From the NCBI GenBank assembly GCA_963803755.1, contig CAWDNP010000011.1, positions 1-64,000 of the forward strand: 64,000 nucleotides of DNA, read 5' to 3'. The notes beneath the pieces were generated by a model, which did not search any database, was not told where the DNA came from, and was given only the letters and a program-made list of their open reading frames with translations. Of this stretch, positions 53,554 to 64,000 are shown piece by piece. The translations under genes were made by a program, and so were the position numbers. Position 1 is the first letter of the stretch. Each line of letters starts with the position of its first letter. The DNA comes from CAVUPF01 sp963803755. GTDB taxonomy: Bacteria > Actinomycetota > Thermoleophilia > Solirubrobacterales > 70-9.

Positions 53554-56300
53554 TCAACGACTCCCCCGATGGCTCTTCGCGTGGCTCAGCTTGCGGTGCT
53601 TTTGCTTCCTCGCCGGGCAGGCGGTCTTCGCCTTGACCTGCTGGGTCAAGGCTGCACCGTTCTGTCCCTCGATTTCGACCGTGGAGGCCACCGGGGAGGA
53701 GCAGAGGCCTTCGGTGTTTGAGAGGTAGCCCTGCTTGCCTCCGTAGAGGGTGAGGCGGAAGTGGCCGATCGGGACGTCGGGGACCACCGGGATCACGGTG
53801 CGCAGGCGGCCGCCGGCGACCGTAGTCGAAATGCCTTCGGGCATCACCGTCACCTGGCCACCGAGGATGAAGACGACGTGGGGCAGCTTCCCGAAGCCCG
53901 AGACCGCGTAGGCGGAGCCTTGCAGGGGCGCTTCGAGCAGCGGGGTTTCATCTACCACGGTGCCAATCGCGGCTTTGCCTTTGCACTGGTCTGAAGCGAG
54001 TTCTGAGCGGTCGCAGAGGTTGCCGAGGTGTTCCTGGTCGATCTCGAGGGCTTTGGGCAGGGTGACTGTGACCGATTTGATGTTGGCGTCGCCGGGAGTG
54101 GTGTTTAAGTCGAACTGCAGGCTTGGCTCCTTGCCCCGTTGCGTGGCCTTGCGCCCGCCGAGCTGGGCAATCGTCAGCTTGGGGCTGAAGGGGAGGGTGG
54201 CGCAGTCGACAACCTGGAAGGGGGAGGAGAAGGCGACCGCGGTGCCCTGATCACCGATCCCTTCGGAGCCGACCGAGAGGGGCGAGCAGTTGGTCGGGTT
54301 GATCATGAAGTTCGGCTTGTCGATGTTGACCTGGATCGAGCGCAGACGAAGGGGGATGCCGCCGATGATCTAGGGGACCGGTTCGGAGTCGGCGATCACG
54401 TGGGCGTCTGAGGGGTCGATGTGCAGGGGGACGCGGATGACGACCGTGCCGTAGTCATAGGGCCCGGCCAGGGCGGGGGTGATCGCGGCGAGTGAGAGCG
54501 GGGCGCCCTGGAAGGGCCCGGCGAGGTAGATCTTGCCGATGGCGTGGAAGGGGTGGGAGCCGGGGCCAGCGGCGACGTTGGTGGTGCCGATTGCAGAGGA
54601 GGCGGGGCAGCTCGGTTCGGCCTGCTCGGTGCGCCCGGGGGTGCCTTGGCGCCGCTTCGATGTCTGCTTCGGGGCAGTAGGTGACGCCGTGCAGGTTGGC
54701 GGTCAGTCCCGGCGGCATCGTGAAGTTCAGCTTGCCCAGGTACTGGTCGCCGTCTTCGCGGTTGAGATTCAAGGTGAAGGAGCTGAAGGCGCCGGCGGGC
54801 GGGTTGGCGGTGCCGGCGTCGAGGCTCGGTTCGAAGGGGCGGATCTGGCCCGGGCATTGGGTGCCGTGGGGGCCGGATTCGAGGCCGAAGACCTGGCTTG
54901 AGTGGGCATCGGGCAACGCTGCGTCCCAGGGGAAGAAGTGGGCGCTGACGGTGTAGATCGTGCAGGCGATCGGAGTCGCCATCAGGGCTCGTTCGCCAGC
55001 GAAGAGGTGGAGCTGGAAGTCTTCGAAGGGGAGCTGGGGTAGGTTTTCGAAGAAACGACGGTCACCTGGCCGGTTTCGGGATTGGGCTTGACCGAGCCGA
55101 CCAGCTTGACGTTCATGCCGAAGCCCGAGGCGATCAGGAAGAGGCGGTACTGGTTTTCTGGCTTGGGTTCGCCGATGATAGACGGAGCCTTGAAGGCGTC
55201 CGTTGAGCGTCGGGGAGCCGATCCTGAAGGTGCCGATCTTGGCGTTGTCGGGACATTCGGCCGGGCCTTCGGAGCCGAAGTTGGCCTGGGCGTCGGTGCA
55301 GTCGCTCTGGCCGTCGGCGGCGTCGGGGTTGATCGTGAGGCCCGGCGGCAGGGTGACGGTGGCCGATTTGATCTCCGAGGGCGAGGCGGCGAAGCCCTCG
55401 AACTGCTGGGTGCTGAGGTCGACGTTCAGGCCCGAGGGGGAGTCGGTTTCGGTGGTGGTCGGGCTGGCCTGCAGGAGCGGTTTGAAGGTCTCGCCTTCAC
55501 AGCCTTCGATCGCCGGGTAGCTGGAGGTCGCTTCGGTGGGGTGGCCGGGGTCCTGGTAGGTGTGGACTTCGAGCGTCGTGGCCAGCGGCTGGCCGGTGCA
55601 GGTGGTCGGGTTGTCGATGAGCGGGTCGACCGGCAGGCTCGCGCGAGTTTCTGCGGCCAGGCAGCTGGTGTTGGCGCAGGCCGCGCAGCCGGGCGGGTTG
55701 CCGGGAGTGCCCCTGGGGAAGCGTTCGGAGTTGTGGCTGGAGGCGGCGGGGAACCCCCAGAGGGTGAGTTCGGCGCCTGCCAGCGGCGCGAGCTGGGTGA
55801 TGTCTGAGACGGTGAAGCGAAGGCCGTAGTCCGTAGCGGTGCGCACCGTGACCGGGATCGCGATCGGGATGTCGAGGATCGGGGCGACGAACTCGAAGAG
55901 CGCGGTCTGTTCGGGCTCGGGGACGACGTCATAGATCGGTGCGGTGCCGAGCAGCTTTTGGGGTTCGCCTTCGTAGTTGGCATGGACGGTGATCAGGCCG
56001 GCCTGGGAGTTGGAGCCGCACTGGTCAAGGGCGAAGTCAGAGGGGGTGCACTGGGTGATCGCGTTGGTGTTGCCGAAGATTCCCTGGGGGGCGTTGAAGG
56101 TGACGTTCTGGGCGGCCTCGGGGTCGCCGGGGCTTTCGAGTTCGAAGGAGGTCTGGAGGTCGGGATGACCGCCCGCATTGGCGGTCGAAGAAGTGGTGGT
56201 GAAAGGATGTGATCGCCTCGCTGGCAAGGGCGGGGGCAGCGAGAGCGACCAGGACCAGCAGGCTCCCAACCACGGCCGTGGCTGCGGTGGCGGTGCGTCG
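53554..56300 (-). pseudogene. D2: D-type secreted protein gene with frameshifts and a nonsense codon
   Basis: The reading frame must be changed at about 56190, 55200, 55060 and 54650, and there is an in-frame TAG at 54368-54370 where D1 has Gln (PQIFGGIPLRLRS beside P-stop-IIGGIPLRLRS). Between these points the protein closely parallels D1: AGGHPDLQTSFELESPGDPE, PSGLNVDLSTQQFEGFAASP, PECPDNAKIGTFRIGSPTL and NPTNCSPLSVGSEGIG. Its end is LCSSPVASTVEIEGQNGAAL plus a basic tail. Multiple lesions of different kinds suggest real decay, though repeated regions are also prone to assembly error. Confidence 0.8.
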
Positions 56301-56306
56301 GAGCCG

Positions 56307-58572
56307 TTCACTTCCTACCTCCGCGGTGGTGGCTGTTCGCTTGTGATGGCGGTGGGGCTTTGGCTTGCGCACGCAGCGGCCGTGCTTCACGAGGAAGCCC
56401 GGCTTGCACGGATTGGCCTTGCTCGACTTACCCGGTTCGGTGGCGTTGCCGGAGGGGGCGTTCGCATGGGTCCTGACTTCCTGGGGTGGCGGAGCCTTGC
56501 TGCCCGGCCCGTGGCATTCATCGGAGGAGGCGCAGAGGGGCGGTTCGGGGATTACGAAGAAGCCGCCGTCGGCGCGGGCGTCATAGATCTTCGCTATCGC
56601 CCCGTTTTGGTCCTGGGGGGCGAGGGAGTCGTGGGTGAAGAAGAAGACATCGGTGCCGTCGGCGCTGACACCGAGCAGGCTGGAGTCGAAGGGGCTCTGA
56701 CCGGAGGAGATCAGGCTGAGGCAGTCGCCGGTCTGGGCGAAGTAGTCGGGGTTTTCGGGCCCGCAGGTGCCGGTGCCGGAGGGCTCCCACTCATAGACAT
56801 TTTCCTTGCGTTAGTGGCGCGCAGGACGAGCGGGTCAGTGGAGTTAAAGAAGACCCGGCCGTCTTCGGTGAGGCTTGGCCGTCGGAGGCGAGGGTGGCGT
56901 CGCTGGCGGCGGTCTCGTTGGTCGGGTTGCAGGAGGCGCAGTCGAGCGCTTCGGTGACGGCGTCGTAGCGGTAGACCTCGGAGTGGCCTTCGCTTTGCAT
57001 AGCCGCTCAGCGGCAGGGTCGAGGTGAAGACGGCGAATCGCCCGAGGGGGTGACCTGGAAGTCGGCGGTGTGGCGGGTTTCGGCTTCCTTGACCGCGTCG
57101 AGGACCACCGGGTCTTCGGGGCAGAGGGTGGCGATGAAGCGGGGCGCTGAGCCGGGAGCGGCGAGGTAGAGGTTGGGCTGGTTTTGGGTGCCCTTGCCCG
57201 CCTCGAGCTGCTCGGGGGAGAGGAAGTAGATCGAGCCGTTGCCTTCGGCCACCCCCCCACCGCCGCCGATCGCGACGACGCCGCAGTTTTCTTCTTCGGG
57301 GCCGACCGTGTTCCAGTGGGGGCCGTTTGCGTTTGCGACCGGTTCGCAGGCGTCGGTGTTGCCGGCGCCGCCTTCGCCGGTGGAGATCCGGGTCAGGGTG
57401 GCGCTTTCGCCGGAGACTTCGGCCGCATAGATGTCGGCGCTTTCGTCGGTGTCATCGGCGGTCAGCTTGTCCTTAGTCGTGAAGAAGACCTTGGAGCCGT
57501 CGGCGCTCATGCCGTCAAAGAGGACGCCTTCGGCAAAGCCCGGGCCACCGTGTTCGGAGATCACGCCGGGGGTGAGGTCGATCGACTTTTCCGAGTCGCC
57601 GATATCCATGTAGAGGTGCCAGTAGACGTTGTGATCGGCGTCTTCGGAGACCTTCTGGCCGAGCAGGACGTGGGAGCCGTCGGTGGAGACGGCGAGCTCG
57701 GCGATCCCGTTGGAGTCGTGGTGGGCGGCGCTGCATTTGCCTTCGCCCTGGATGCAGGACAGGGCGGTGCGCCGGCGGGGTCGTTGGAGACGACGTGGGT
57801 TTCGTGCGTGGCTGAGGTTGCGGTCATAGATCGAGACGTCGCCGGTTTCGTCGTTGCCCCCGGCGGCAAAGCGCGAGGTCGAGCCGAAGATCAGGTGTTC
57901 GCCGTTTGCGGAGAGGTCGTTGGCGATGTAGCCGTCGGGCGTGGCGGTGGGGCCCGGTTCGAAGCCGGGCGCCGGCACCATGCCCTGCACGACTTCTTCG
58001 CCGCCAGGGAGGCGGACCGGGATGCCGGTGTAGCCGCCTTCAAAGCAGGGCGAGCAGCCGCCGGCGCCGCCGAAGGCGAAGGTGTCGAGGCTGGCGTCGG
58101 CGCCGGTGGGGACCGAGGAGAAGGGGGCGGCGGCGAAGGGGTTATTGGCGGGGATGCCGACGTAGGTCGGTGCTCCAGCCATTCGGCGCCGCGGGTGGCG
58201 ATGTAGGGGTCGACGCCGCTGTTGGTGGGGTCCCCGGCGATGCCGGGGATGGCGCCGTCGTGGACGCCGTAGAGGACGCGCGAGGTGCCGGTGGCGCCCG
58301 AGCTTGCGGGTAGCCGGCGTAGGGGGATCTGGCCGGGGACGAGGTCTGACTCGACGTCATAGCCGCCGGTGTTGGCGGCGGAGACGAGCTCATAGGCGCG
58401 GCAGTCGAGCAGCAGGGCGGCGCCGGTCTGCTGGCGGGCGAGGGCGTTGGGGCAGGTGTCATTGATTTCGGCGGTGTAGGGGAAGGTGGTGAAGGTGTTT
58501 TCGGGGCCCGCGGTGGTGCCGAGCTTGTTGGTGGCGATGACGCGGTAGTGATAGGTGGTGGCGGGGGTGAGG
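56307..58572. repeat. 2.26-kb direct repeat, copy 2 (3' half of N2)
   Basis: Base by base copy of 49143-51403 apart from scattered substitutions and about ten single-base indels (net +5). The boundary at 58572 joins N2-specific sequence in the middle of an Fn3-like module. Confidence 0.9.
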
Positions 58573-60229
58573 ACGATGCGGGCGCCCAGCACGACGCCGT
58601 CGGAGTGCATGTCGGCCGAGAACTCTTCGATCAGCGGGGTCGACTTGGTCGTCGCCACGGTCCGATCTTCACCGCGGCTGGTGCCGGCGCCGTTTGTGGC
58701 GATGACGCGGTAGTGGTAGTTGGTGAGCGGGCCCAGGCCGGTGAGGTGGGCTGAGAGCGCCGTGGGGCCGGTGGGTGAGGAGAGCGTGGCGGGGCGGGTC
58801 CTGCGGCCGTAGGCTTCGGTCGGGCCCCATTCGAAGTAGTAGCGGGTTTCTTCGCCGTTGCCGATGAAGGAGCCGTTCAAGGTGGCGCTGGTGCCCTGGA
58901 CTTCGGTGGGCGGTTCGGTGCGCAGGTCGACGACGTGGTGGGGGGTGTAGGTCTGATCGGCGCCGGTCACCGGTTCGCCGGGGCCGGCGGTGGATTCGAT
59001 CGCGACCCGGTAGTGGTAGGTGGTCTCGGTCCGCAGCCCGGAGAGGTCGAGGTGGACGGCGGTTTCGGCGGTGTAGGGGGGGCTGGAGGGCGGTTCTGTT
59101 TCGCAGGGCGCCTTGTGGCCGTAGGCGGTGGTTTCGCCGTATTCGAACTCGCAGGTGGTGACTTCGCTGCCCGCGGCGGAGGCGGTGGCGTTCAGCGTGC
59201 CGGAGGTCGGGGAGGGATTGGAGGGCAGCTGGTAGTGGACGAGCGGCTGGGGGCTGAAGATTTCGGAGTCGCCGTCGACGTACACGTATCCGTTGGAGTT
59301 GACGGCGATGCCCGCCGGTTCTTCGACTGTTCTGCCGACTCCGATCCCGGTGAGAGCTTCGCCGGAGGAGTTGAACTCCTGGATGCCTCCACCAGGTCGG
59401 CCGACGAGCAGGTCGTCGCTGGTCGGATCGATGGCAAGATATCGCTTCTCACCCTCAAAGGCGAGACCCACGTTGAAGACCCGGACTAATTCGCCTGACG
59501 GTTCGAACTCGAGGACATCGTCGCTGCTGTTGTTGCCGTTTGGATCTATGACATAGATGTTGCCGTTGGGGCCGACCGCGACATTTTCGGAGCCAAGACG
59601 CCTTGTCGGGAGGCGGCGGGGTTAACCGCGATCGCGTTGCCGCTGACGTAGCTGGCGTTGGAGGAGAAATCGGCCGGTTCGCCGTCGGGTTCGAAGGCCT
59701 CAAGGGCGTCACCCTCGGATACGTAGACCCGCCCGTTCGAAGGGCCACCTGAGTTATCAACGGCGACGGTTGTGATATGGCCTGTTAGTGTTTCGCCGAC
59801 TTTCCACTGTTCCACGAATTCCCCGGCTGGGTCGAAGACGTCGATGGCCCCGCATTCGGAATTAGCGGCGTAGAGGTCGCCGTTGGCGCTGTCGACAGCG
59901 AGGCTCTTGATTGCGCCGCAGAACTTTCCCCCACCGGTCTGTTCGCCGATTATCGCCGTCGAGGGGTAGGCTTCGTACTCGTATATCGTGCCTCCGTGGC
60001 TGACCCAGACGTGGTTGGCGGAGTCGATGGCGACGGCCGCCAAACCCCCTGGCCGGGGTAGCTGGCCAACGTAGGTGCGCGCGGCGAAGGCGGGCGGGGC
60101 AGCAACGAGGAGTAGCCCCGTTACGACAGCCACGCATACGACGGCCGACATAAACCGGCGGCTACTCCGCGCCCCGAGCGTGATCCTCGCTCGGTCGCGA
60201 AGAACCAATTCGTGACGCTCCCTCGCCAT
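56308..60229 (-). pseudogene. N2: broken copy of the giant N protein
   Basis: Starts at ATG 60229 (MARERHELVLRDRARITLGA) with a signal peptide (SAVVCVAVVTGLLLVAAPPA) and an NHL propeller (GGLAAVAIDSANHVWVSHGG). A first frameshift lies near 59590, others at about 58310, 58180, 57800, 57770, 57035, 56998, 56870 and 56805, and one in the basic tail near 56335. The N-terminal half differs from N1, while the C-terminal half is the direct repeat. At 58572 VVLGARI is followed directly by VLTPATTYHYRV, so part of one Fn3 module has been lost. With this many lesions the gene cannot be expressed as one protein as written. Confidence 0.8.
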
Positions 60230-60486
60230 GAATGCTTCGGCTTTGCTCCCTCCCGAAGAATCAGATCGTGACGGTCGGTCGCTCCGCCTCGCTGGGGCTC
60301 GGGGCACGTCCGCTGCCGCCGGGGAATGGCGCCAAGACCCTGGGAACCCTGACCCGCTCGGCCCGGACTTCGTCCTAGTACGGGGCGAGGTGGTCGAGGG
60401 ACTAGAGGGCCATTCAGCCGCACCTCTCCCCCGCTCCCGGCTGCGCCAGAGATTGGCAAGGGTGCGGAGGGGGTTGCACTTGGCGC

Positions 60487-63270
60487 TCATCCGCGGGCCC
60501 TCCGGTTCATGTGGACTCTGGGAGCCCGGTGACCTTTGCGCTTCTTCTTGGCGCAGCTGGTACTGAGAACTGGGTTTTGGTTTGCTGTCTTGCCGTTTTG
60601 ACCCGTTATGTCGGCAGCCACGTGCAGCGTCTGGGAGCAGAGGTCGATCGAGTTGACCATGAGGCCCTTGTTGCCGCCGTCGAGGCTCAAGGTGAACTTG
60701 GAGACGGGGACGTCGGGAGAGGTTTCCAAGGTGGCGCGGAGCCGGCCGCCGACGCTGTCGACGTGGAAGTCGGGGGCGACGTCGATCTGGCCGTTTAAGG
60801 CGGCGACCAGGTCGGGGAGCTTTCGTTCGCCGCCGTTGGCGCGCAGGTAGACGGGGCCTTCGAGGGGCTTTTCGAGGAGAGGGGTCTCGACCTTGGCAAA
60901 GCCGATATCAGAGCCCGGCGGGCAGTCTTCGCCTGGGACCTTGCCTGCGGTGAACTGGGGACGGAGACAAGGACTGCGGATGTGGGCGTTTTCGACAAAC
61001 TCCTGGTGGGGCAGAATGACCGAAGCGCGGGCGATGTTGGCGTAGGAACTGGCACCTGGATAAGTGACCGTTGTGGTAAGAGCGGGGAAACCGCCGTGCT
61101 TGGTGGAACCGGAGACGGCGGCGGTGAGTTTGGGGGCGAAGGCGAGGTTGGCGCAGTTGGCGGCCTGGAAGTAGGAGGAGAGTTGGGCCTGGGCGCCTTC
61201 GGTGCCGGAGGCGGTGGCGCCGACCGAGAGGGGGTCGCAGTTGGTCGGAGTGAGGGTGAAGTCGGGGCGGTTGAGGTTGACCTGGACGGAGCGGAGGCGG
61301 AGGGGGATGCCGCCGAAAATCTGGGGGAGGGGGGCGCCGGTAGTGGTGACCTGGGCGGTTTCGGGGTTGATCTTGAGCCCTTCGCGGATGACGACGTTGC
61401 CGAGGTCATAGGGGCCGCTGATGGCGGGGGTGATGAAAGCGAGGCTGAGGGGGGCGCCCTTGTAGGGGCCGGCGAGGTAGACCTTGCCGGGGAAGTAGAC
61501 GGGGTGATCGCCGGCTCCGGCGCCGACGACCGATTCGCCGAGGAGACTTGCCGCCGGACAGCTTGGGTTGGCGAGCTCGTCGGCGCCGGAGTAGCTTTCG
61601 GCTTCGGCGGCTTGGATCTGTGCCTGGGGGCAGTAGGGGATGCCCTTGAGGGTGGCCGAGAGGCCGGGGGGAGCGGTGACAGTGAGGGCGCTCAAGTCCT
61701 GGTCGCCGTCGGGCCGGGTCAGTTCGATCCAGAAGGGGGTGTGGGTGGCGGCGAGGTTGGCGTCGGTGGAAGAGTGAAAGCCGGGGGTGAAGGGGCGGCT
61801 CGGGTCGGGGCATTCGGCTTCGATGCCGCCAGGACCGGCATCGATCTTGAAGAACTGGGTGGCGCTTTGCTTGGGCAGAGATTCGTCCCAGGGGGTAAAG
61901 GTGCTGTGGACGGCGTAAGTCCCGCACTGGGTCGGAGTGGCGAGGAGGCCACGTTCGGAGCCGAAGAAGTGCATGTTGATCTCGGTCAGGGGACTCTGGG
62001 GCAGGCTCTGGAAGGAGGCCGTGAGCCGGCCGGTCTGGGGGTTGGGGGTGATCGTGCCGAGAAGCTTTATGTGGGTGGCGAAGCCGTTGGCGGTGAGGAC
62101 GATGCGGTAGCGATTCCCTGGCTGGGGTTCGCCGATGTAGATAGAGCCGGGGAGGGGTTCGGGGAGAGCGGAGCTTTCAACACTTGTGGTGCCGATCTTG
62201 GAGTATTCGGGGCATGTCGCTTCAGCTTCGGAGGCGAAGGGACCGAAGGGCAGGTGCGCCTGGGCTTCGGTGCAGGCGGCCTTGCCGTCGGCGGCGCCGG
62301 GGTTGATCGTGAAACCTTCGGGCAGTTCGACAGTGATGGCGCGTATCTCCGAGGGCGAGGGCGTTTCGGGACTTAACTCCTGAGGGACGGAGAGGTCGAC
62401 TTCAAGCCCGGAGGGCGAGTCGGTCTGGGTGGTGGTGGGCTGGGCCGAGAGGCTGGGGTTGAAAGTGAGGGAGTCGCAGCCAGTGGTGGGCGGCCAAGGA
62501 GCATTGGCTTCGCTTTGGCTGTCGTCGTAGCCGAGGATTTCCAGGGTGGATTGAAGGGACCCGCTACAAGTTGTCGGGTTTTGGAGGAACGGGATGGGCG
62601 GACTGTTGGAGGAATAGTGTTCAGCCGGAACTCCCCACAGTTCCTCTTCGAAGTGCACAAGCGGAAGCACTTGCTCGACCCCATGCGTCAATACATCCAA
62701 GCCGTAGTCGGTACCCGTCCTGGCGCTGAGCACATGATAGACCGGGGAATTGAAAATCGGCACCAACCAGCCGATCAGCCCTGCCTGATTCGGCCTTGGT
62801 ACCAGGTTATAGACAGGGGTCGCGAGGGGACCTAATAGCGCTTGGTCGATATCTACGGTAGGCCTTGCCACTCCTACTTGGGAGTCGGCGGGACATTCCT
62901 CCCGGGCAAAGTCCGCAGAAGTGCACTGCGGCGTCGCGTGTGGATTGCCGATGAAGCCCGCAGGCAGGTGGAAGTCGATATTCCTGGCGTTGTTGCATGC
63001 GCAGGGGATTTCTGGGTTCGTGTGTTCTGCGTTGTTATGGAAATCTCCGATGGAGAAACTCAAGCTGAGGTTGGGGTGACCGCCCGCCTGCGTGGTCGAA
63101 GGCGTTGCCGAGTAGGAGTAGATGGTGATGGCCTGCGCGGCAGAGGGGAGCAGACCCATCGCGATAGCCACGCATACGACGACCCCGCGCTTGCGAGCCC
63201 GCCAAAGCGCGCTCGCAGCGGAGCTGCGCGGTGCGGCGTCCTCGGCGTCCTTGCCAGAAGCCGGTCGCAC
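60487..63270 (-). CDS. D1: large secreted repetitive beta protein
   Basis: 927 residues from GTG at 63270 with GGAG 8 bases upstream; a longer open frame to 63672 has no signal-like start. Signal peptide KRGVVVCVAIAMGLLPSAAQ. The mature protein has repeated beta units built on 'N..A.FP.GF.INPGAADG...CT' (ELPEGFTINPGAADGKAACT), 'CP..SKIGT', 'G..Y.GEP.PGNRYRI', 'L.P.GLSATLKGIPYCP' and 'NLNRPDFTLTPTNCDPLSVG'. It ends in a basic tail (CAKKKRKGHRAPRVHMNRRA). Probably an extracellular surface or adhesive protein. It is intact and follows N0 by 230 bp. Confidence 0.8.
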   Translation of the reverse strand: MRPASGKDAEDAAPRSSAASALWRARKRGVVVCVAIAMGLLPSAAQAITIYSYSATPSTTQAGGHPNLSLSFSIGDFHNNAEHTNPEIPCACNNARNIDFHLPAGFIGNPHATPQCTSADFAREECPADSQVGVARPTVDIDQALLGPLATPVYNLVPRPNQAGLIGWLVPIFNSPVYHVLSARTGTDYGLDVLTHGVEQVLPLVHFEEELWGVPAEHYSSNSPPIPFLQNPTTCSGSLQSTLEILGYDDSQSEANAPWPPTTGCDSLTFNPSLSAQPTTTQTDSPSGLEVDLSVPQELSPETPSPSEIRAITVELPEGFTINPGAADGKAACTEAQAHLPFGPFASEAEATCPEYSKIGTTSVESSALPEPLPGSIYIGEPQPGNRYRIVLTANGFATHIKLLGTITPNPQTGRLTASFQSLPQSPLTEINMHFFGSERGLLATPTQCGTYAVHSTFTPWDESLPKQSATQFFKIDAGPGGIEAECPDPSRPFTPGFHSSTDANLAATHTPFWIELTRPDGDQDLSALTVTAPPGLSATLKGIPYCPQAQIQAAEAESYSGADELANPSCPAASLLGESVVGAGAGDHPVYFPGKVYLAGPYKGAPLSLAFITPAISGPYDLGNVVIREGLKINPETAQVTTTGAPLPQIFGGIPLRLRSVQVNLNRPDFTLTPTNCDPLSVGATASGTEGAQAQLSSYFQAANCANLAFAPKLTAAVSGSTKHGGFPALTTTVTYPGASSYANIARASVILPHQEFVENAHIRSPCLRPQFTAGKVPGEDCPPGSDIGFAKVETPLLEKPLEGPVYLRANGGERKLPDLVAALNGQIDVAPDFHVDSVGGRLRATLETSPDVPVSKFTLSLDGGNKGLMVNSIDLCSQTLHVAADITGQNGKTANQNPVLSTSCAKKKRKGHRAPRVHMNRRARG

Positions 63271-63500
63271 CTCCTCCGCTCCCAGGCGGGCGCGCTCATC
63301 ACACCTGCAATTCTCGCGCCCGCCCTCCCCCGTCGGGGGATGCTCCACGCGGAATCCGTCGTATGCGCACCTATCGGCTCGGGTCTGCTCCCCTCTGCCG
63401 TAAAACGACTTAAAGGAAACTGCACCGGACAGTGGCGGTGCGGAGCAATCCTCCTTCTTGCGGATAACACGGAGCTCCTGAGCTAACTGACGAAGAGAAA

Positions 63501-64000
63501 TCACTTTCTGCCTCCGCGTGTGTGGTGGCGGTGATGGGCGCGCTTGTGATGCTTGCGCTTGGCTTTCTTGTGGTGCTTGGCTGGAGGTGCCTGCGTGTTG
63601 CCGGCCTTGCCGAGGGGGGCGCCGGCGCCGTCGGCCAGGGTGGGCGGCGGTTCGCTGCCGGCGCCGTGACACTCCTCCGCGGAGGCGCAGGTCGGCGGGG
63701 GCTTGACAAAGGGGAAGCCACCATCGGTGCGGGCGTCGTAGATCTTGAGCTCCTGGCCGTTTAGGTCCTGGCCGACGAGGACGTCGGTGGTGCCGAAGTA
63801 GACGTCGGTGCCGTTGGCGCTGACGCCGATGAGACCGGGAATGGTCTGCGAACCGATGATTCCTTCGTTGACAAAGGGAGCTCCCCCGGTGCCGGGAGTG
63901 ATAAGCTGGGGGTGGCCGTCGACGTACTCATAGACATCCGTGGCTTGATTGGTGTCCTGGGGGACCAGCGCATCTATGGTGGAGAAAAAGGTGCGACCGT
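63501..64000 (-). CDS. N0: C-terminal part of another N-type protein, cut by window edge
   Basis: Frame open from the window end to TGA at 63501, giving the last 165 or so residues of a propeller protein: FFSTIDALVPQDTNQATDVY, GVSANGTDVYFGTTDVLVGQ, KIYDARTDGGFPFVKPPPTC, then ASAEECHGAGSEPPPTLADG and a basic tail KHHKKAKRKHHKRAHHRHHT. It matches N1's end (LYDARADGGFFVIPESPLCA, SSDECHGPGSKAPPPQ) but is clearly a different gene, not part of the near-identical repeat. Confidence 0.85.
   Translation of the reverse strand, partial: GRTFFSTIDALVPQDTNQATDVYEYVDGHPQLITPGTGGAPFVNEGIIGSQTIPGLIGVSANGTDVYFGTTDVLVGQDLNGQELKIYDARTDGGFPFVKPPPTCASAEECHGAGSEPPPTLADGAGAPLGKAGNTQAPPAKHHKKAKRKHHKRAHHRHHTRGGRK

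Noticed and set aside
53416..53728. Plus-strand frames at the N1/D2 border
   Set aside because: Shadows of N1's start and D2's end; repeats at 48950-49180 follow from the D3 fragment.

Overview
The window is high-GC DNA from an actinobacterium, most plausibly of class Thermoleophilia (Solirubrobacterales-like). That placement rests on the long secreted beta-propeller and repeat proteins at the right end, the short secreted protein of the type at 48.2-48.9 kb, and codon use; it is an inference, because no rRNA is present. Homopolymer-associated single-base frameshifts occur throughout, even in the essential rpoB gene, so part of the gene breakage may be sequence error.

Left end (1-8.8 kb, core genome): a minus-strand cluster in classical order, transcribed right to left: rpmG, secE, nusG, rplK, rplA, rplJ, rplL and rpoB (cut by the window edge). 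An acyl-CoA dehydrogenase gene and a tRNA-Thr(GGU) gene lie upstream of it.

8.8-46.5 kb, accessory region, starting beside the tRNA. (i) 9.3-13.8 kb: tyrosine integrase, a frameshifted excisionase-like gene, and an operon of a VirD4/TraG-type ATPase between two winged-helix replication-relaxation-like proteins. (ii) 14.0-17.3 kb: a sigma-like gene split by a 2.7-kb element carrying a large serine recombinase and two small genes; the intact paralogue at 33.0-33.6 kb lets the insertion be placed to the base. (iii) 17.7-24 kb: a defence-like island with a class I methyltransferase holding a 23-C run, a SIR2-domain protein, an orotate-type phosphoribosyltransferase, a DhnA/LsrF-type aldolase, an SDR enzyme and a DUF262/HNH (GmrSD-like) protein. 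This combination is the best candidate for an undescribed system. (iv) 24-33.7 kb: small mobile-element genes (ssb, a third replication-relaxation-like protein, sigma), secreted proteins and decayed fragments. (v) 33.8-46.5 kb: two OsmC remnants, a frameshifted nuclease, an ArsR-like regulator, a zinc-finger gene split after its second codon by a group II intron, and a decayed antitoxin.

Several minus-strand mobile-element genes, plus the split sigma gene, follow long hairpin-rich leaders that fall into at least two related families (sigma, sigma pseudogene and the 28.3-kb gene; ssb, the 26.5-kb gene, the intron-split gene and the 43.7-kb gene). These look like conserved regulatory RNAs.

Right end (46.6-64 kb): an AAA/DUF4143 ATPase, a DUF3892 protein, then an alternating minus-strand array of two unrelated families of secreted proteins, 'N' (NHL propeller, Fn3-like modules, second propeller) and 'D' (all-beta repeats). 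In transcription order it reads N0 (cut by the window edge), D1 (intact), N2 (broken), D2 (broken), N1 (intact, 1448 aa) and a D3 tail fragment. N1 and N2 share a nearly identical 2.26-kb segment, and both families end in a Lys/Arg/His-rich tail.
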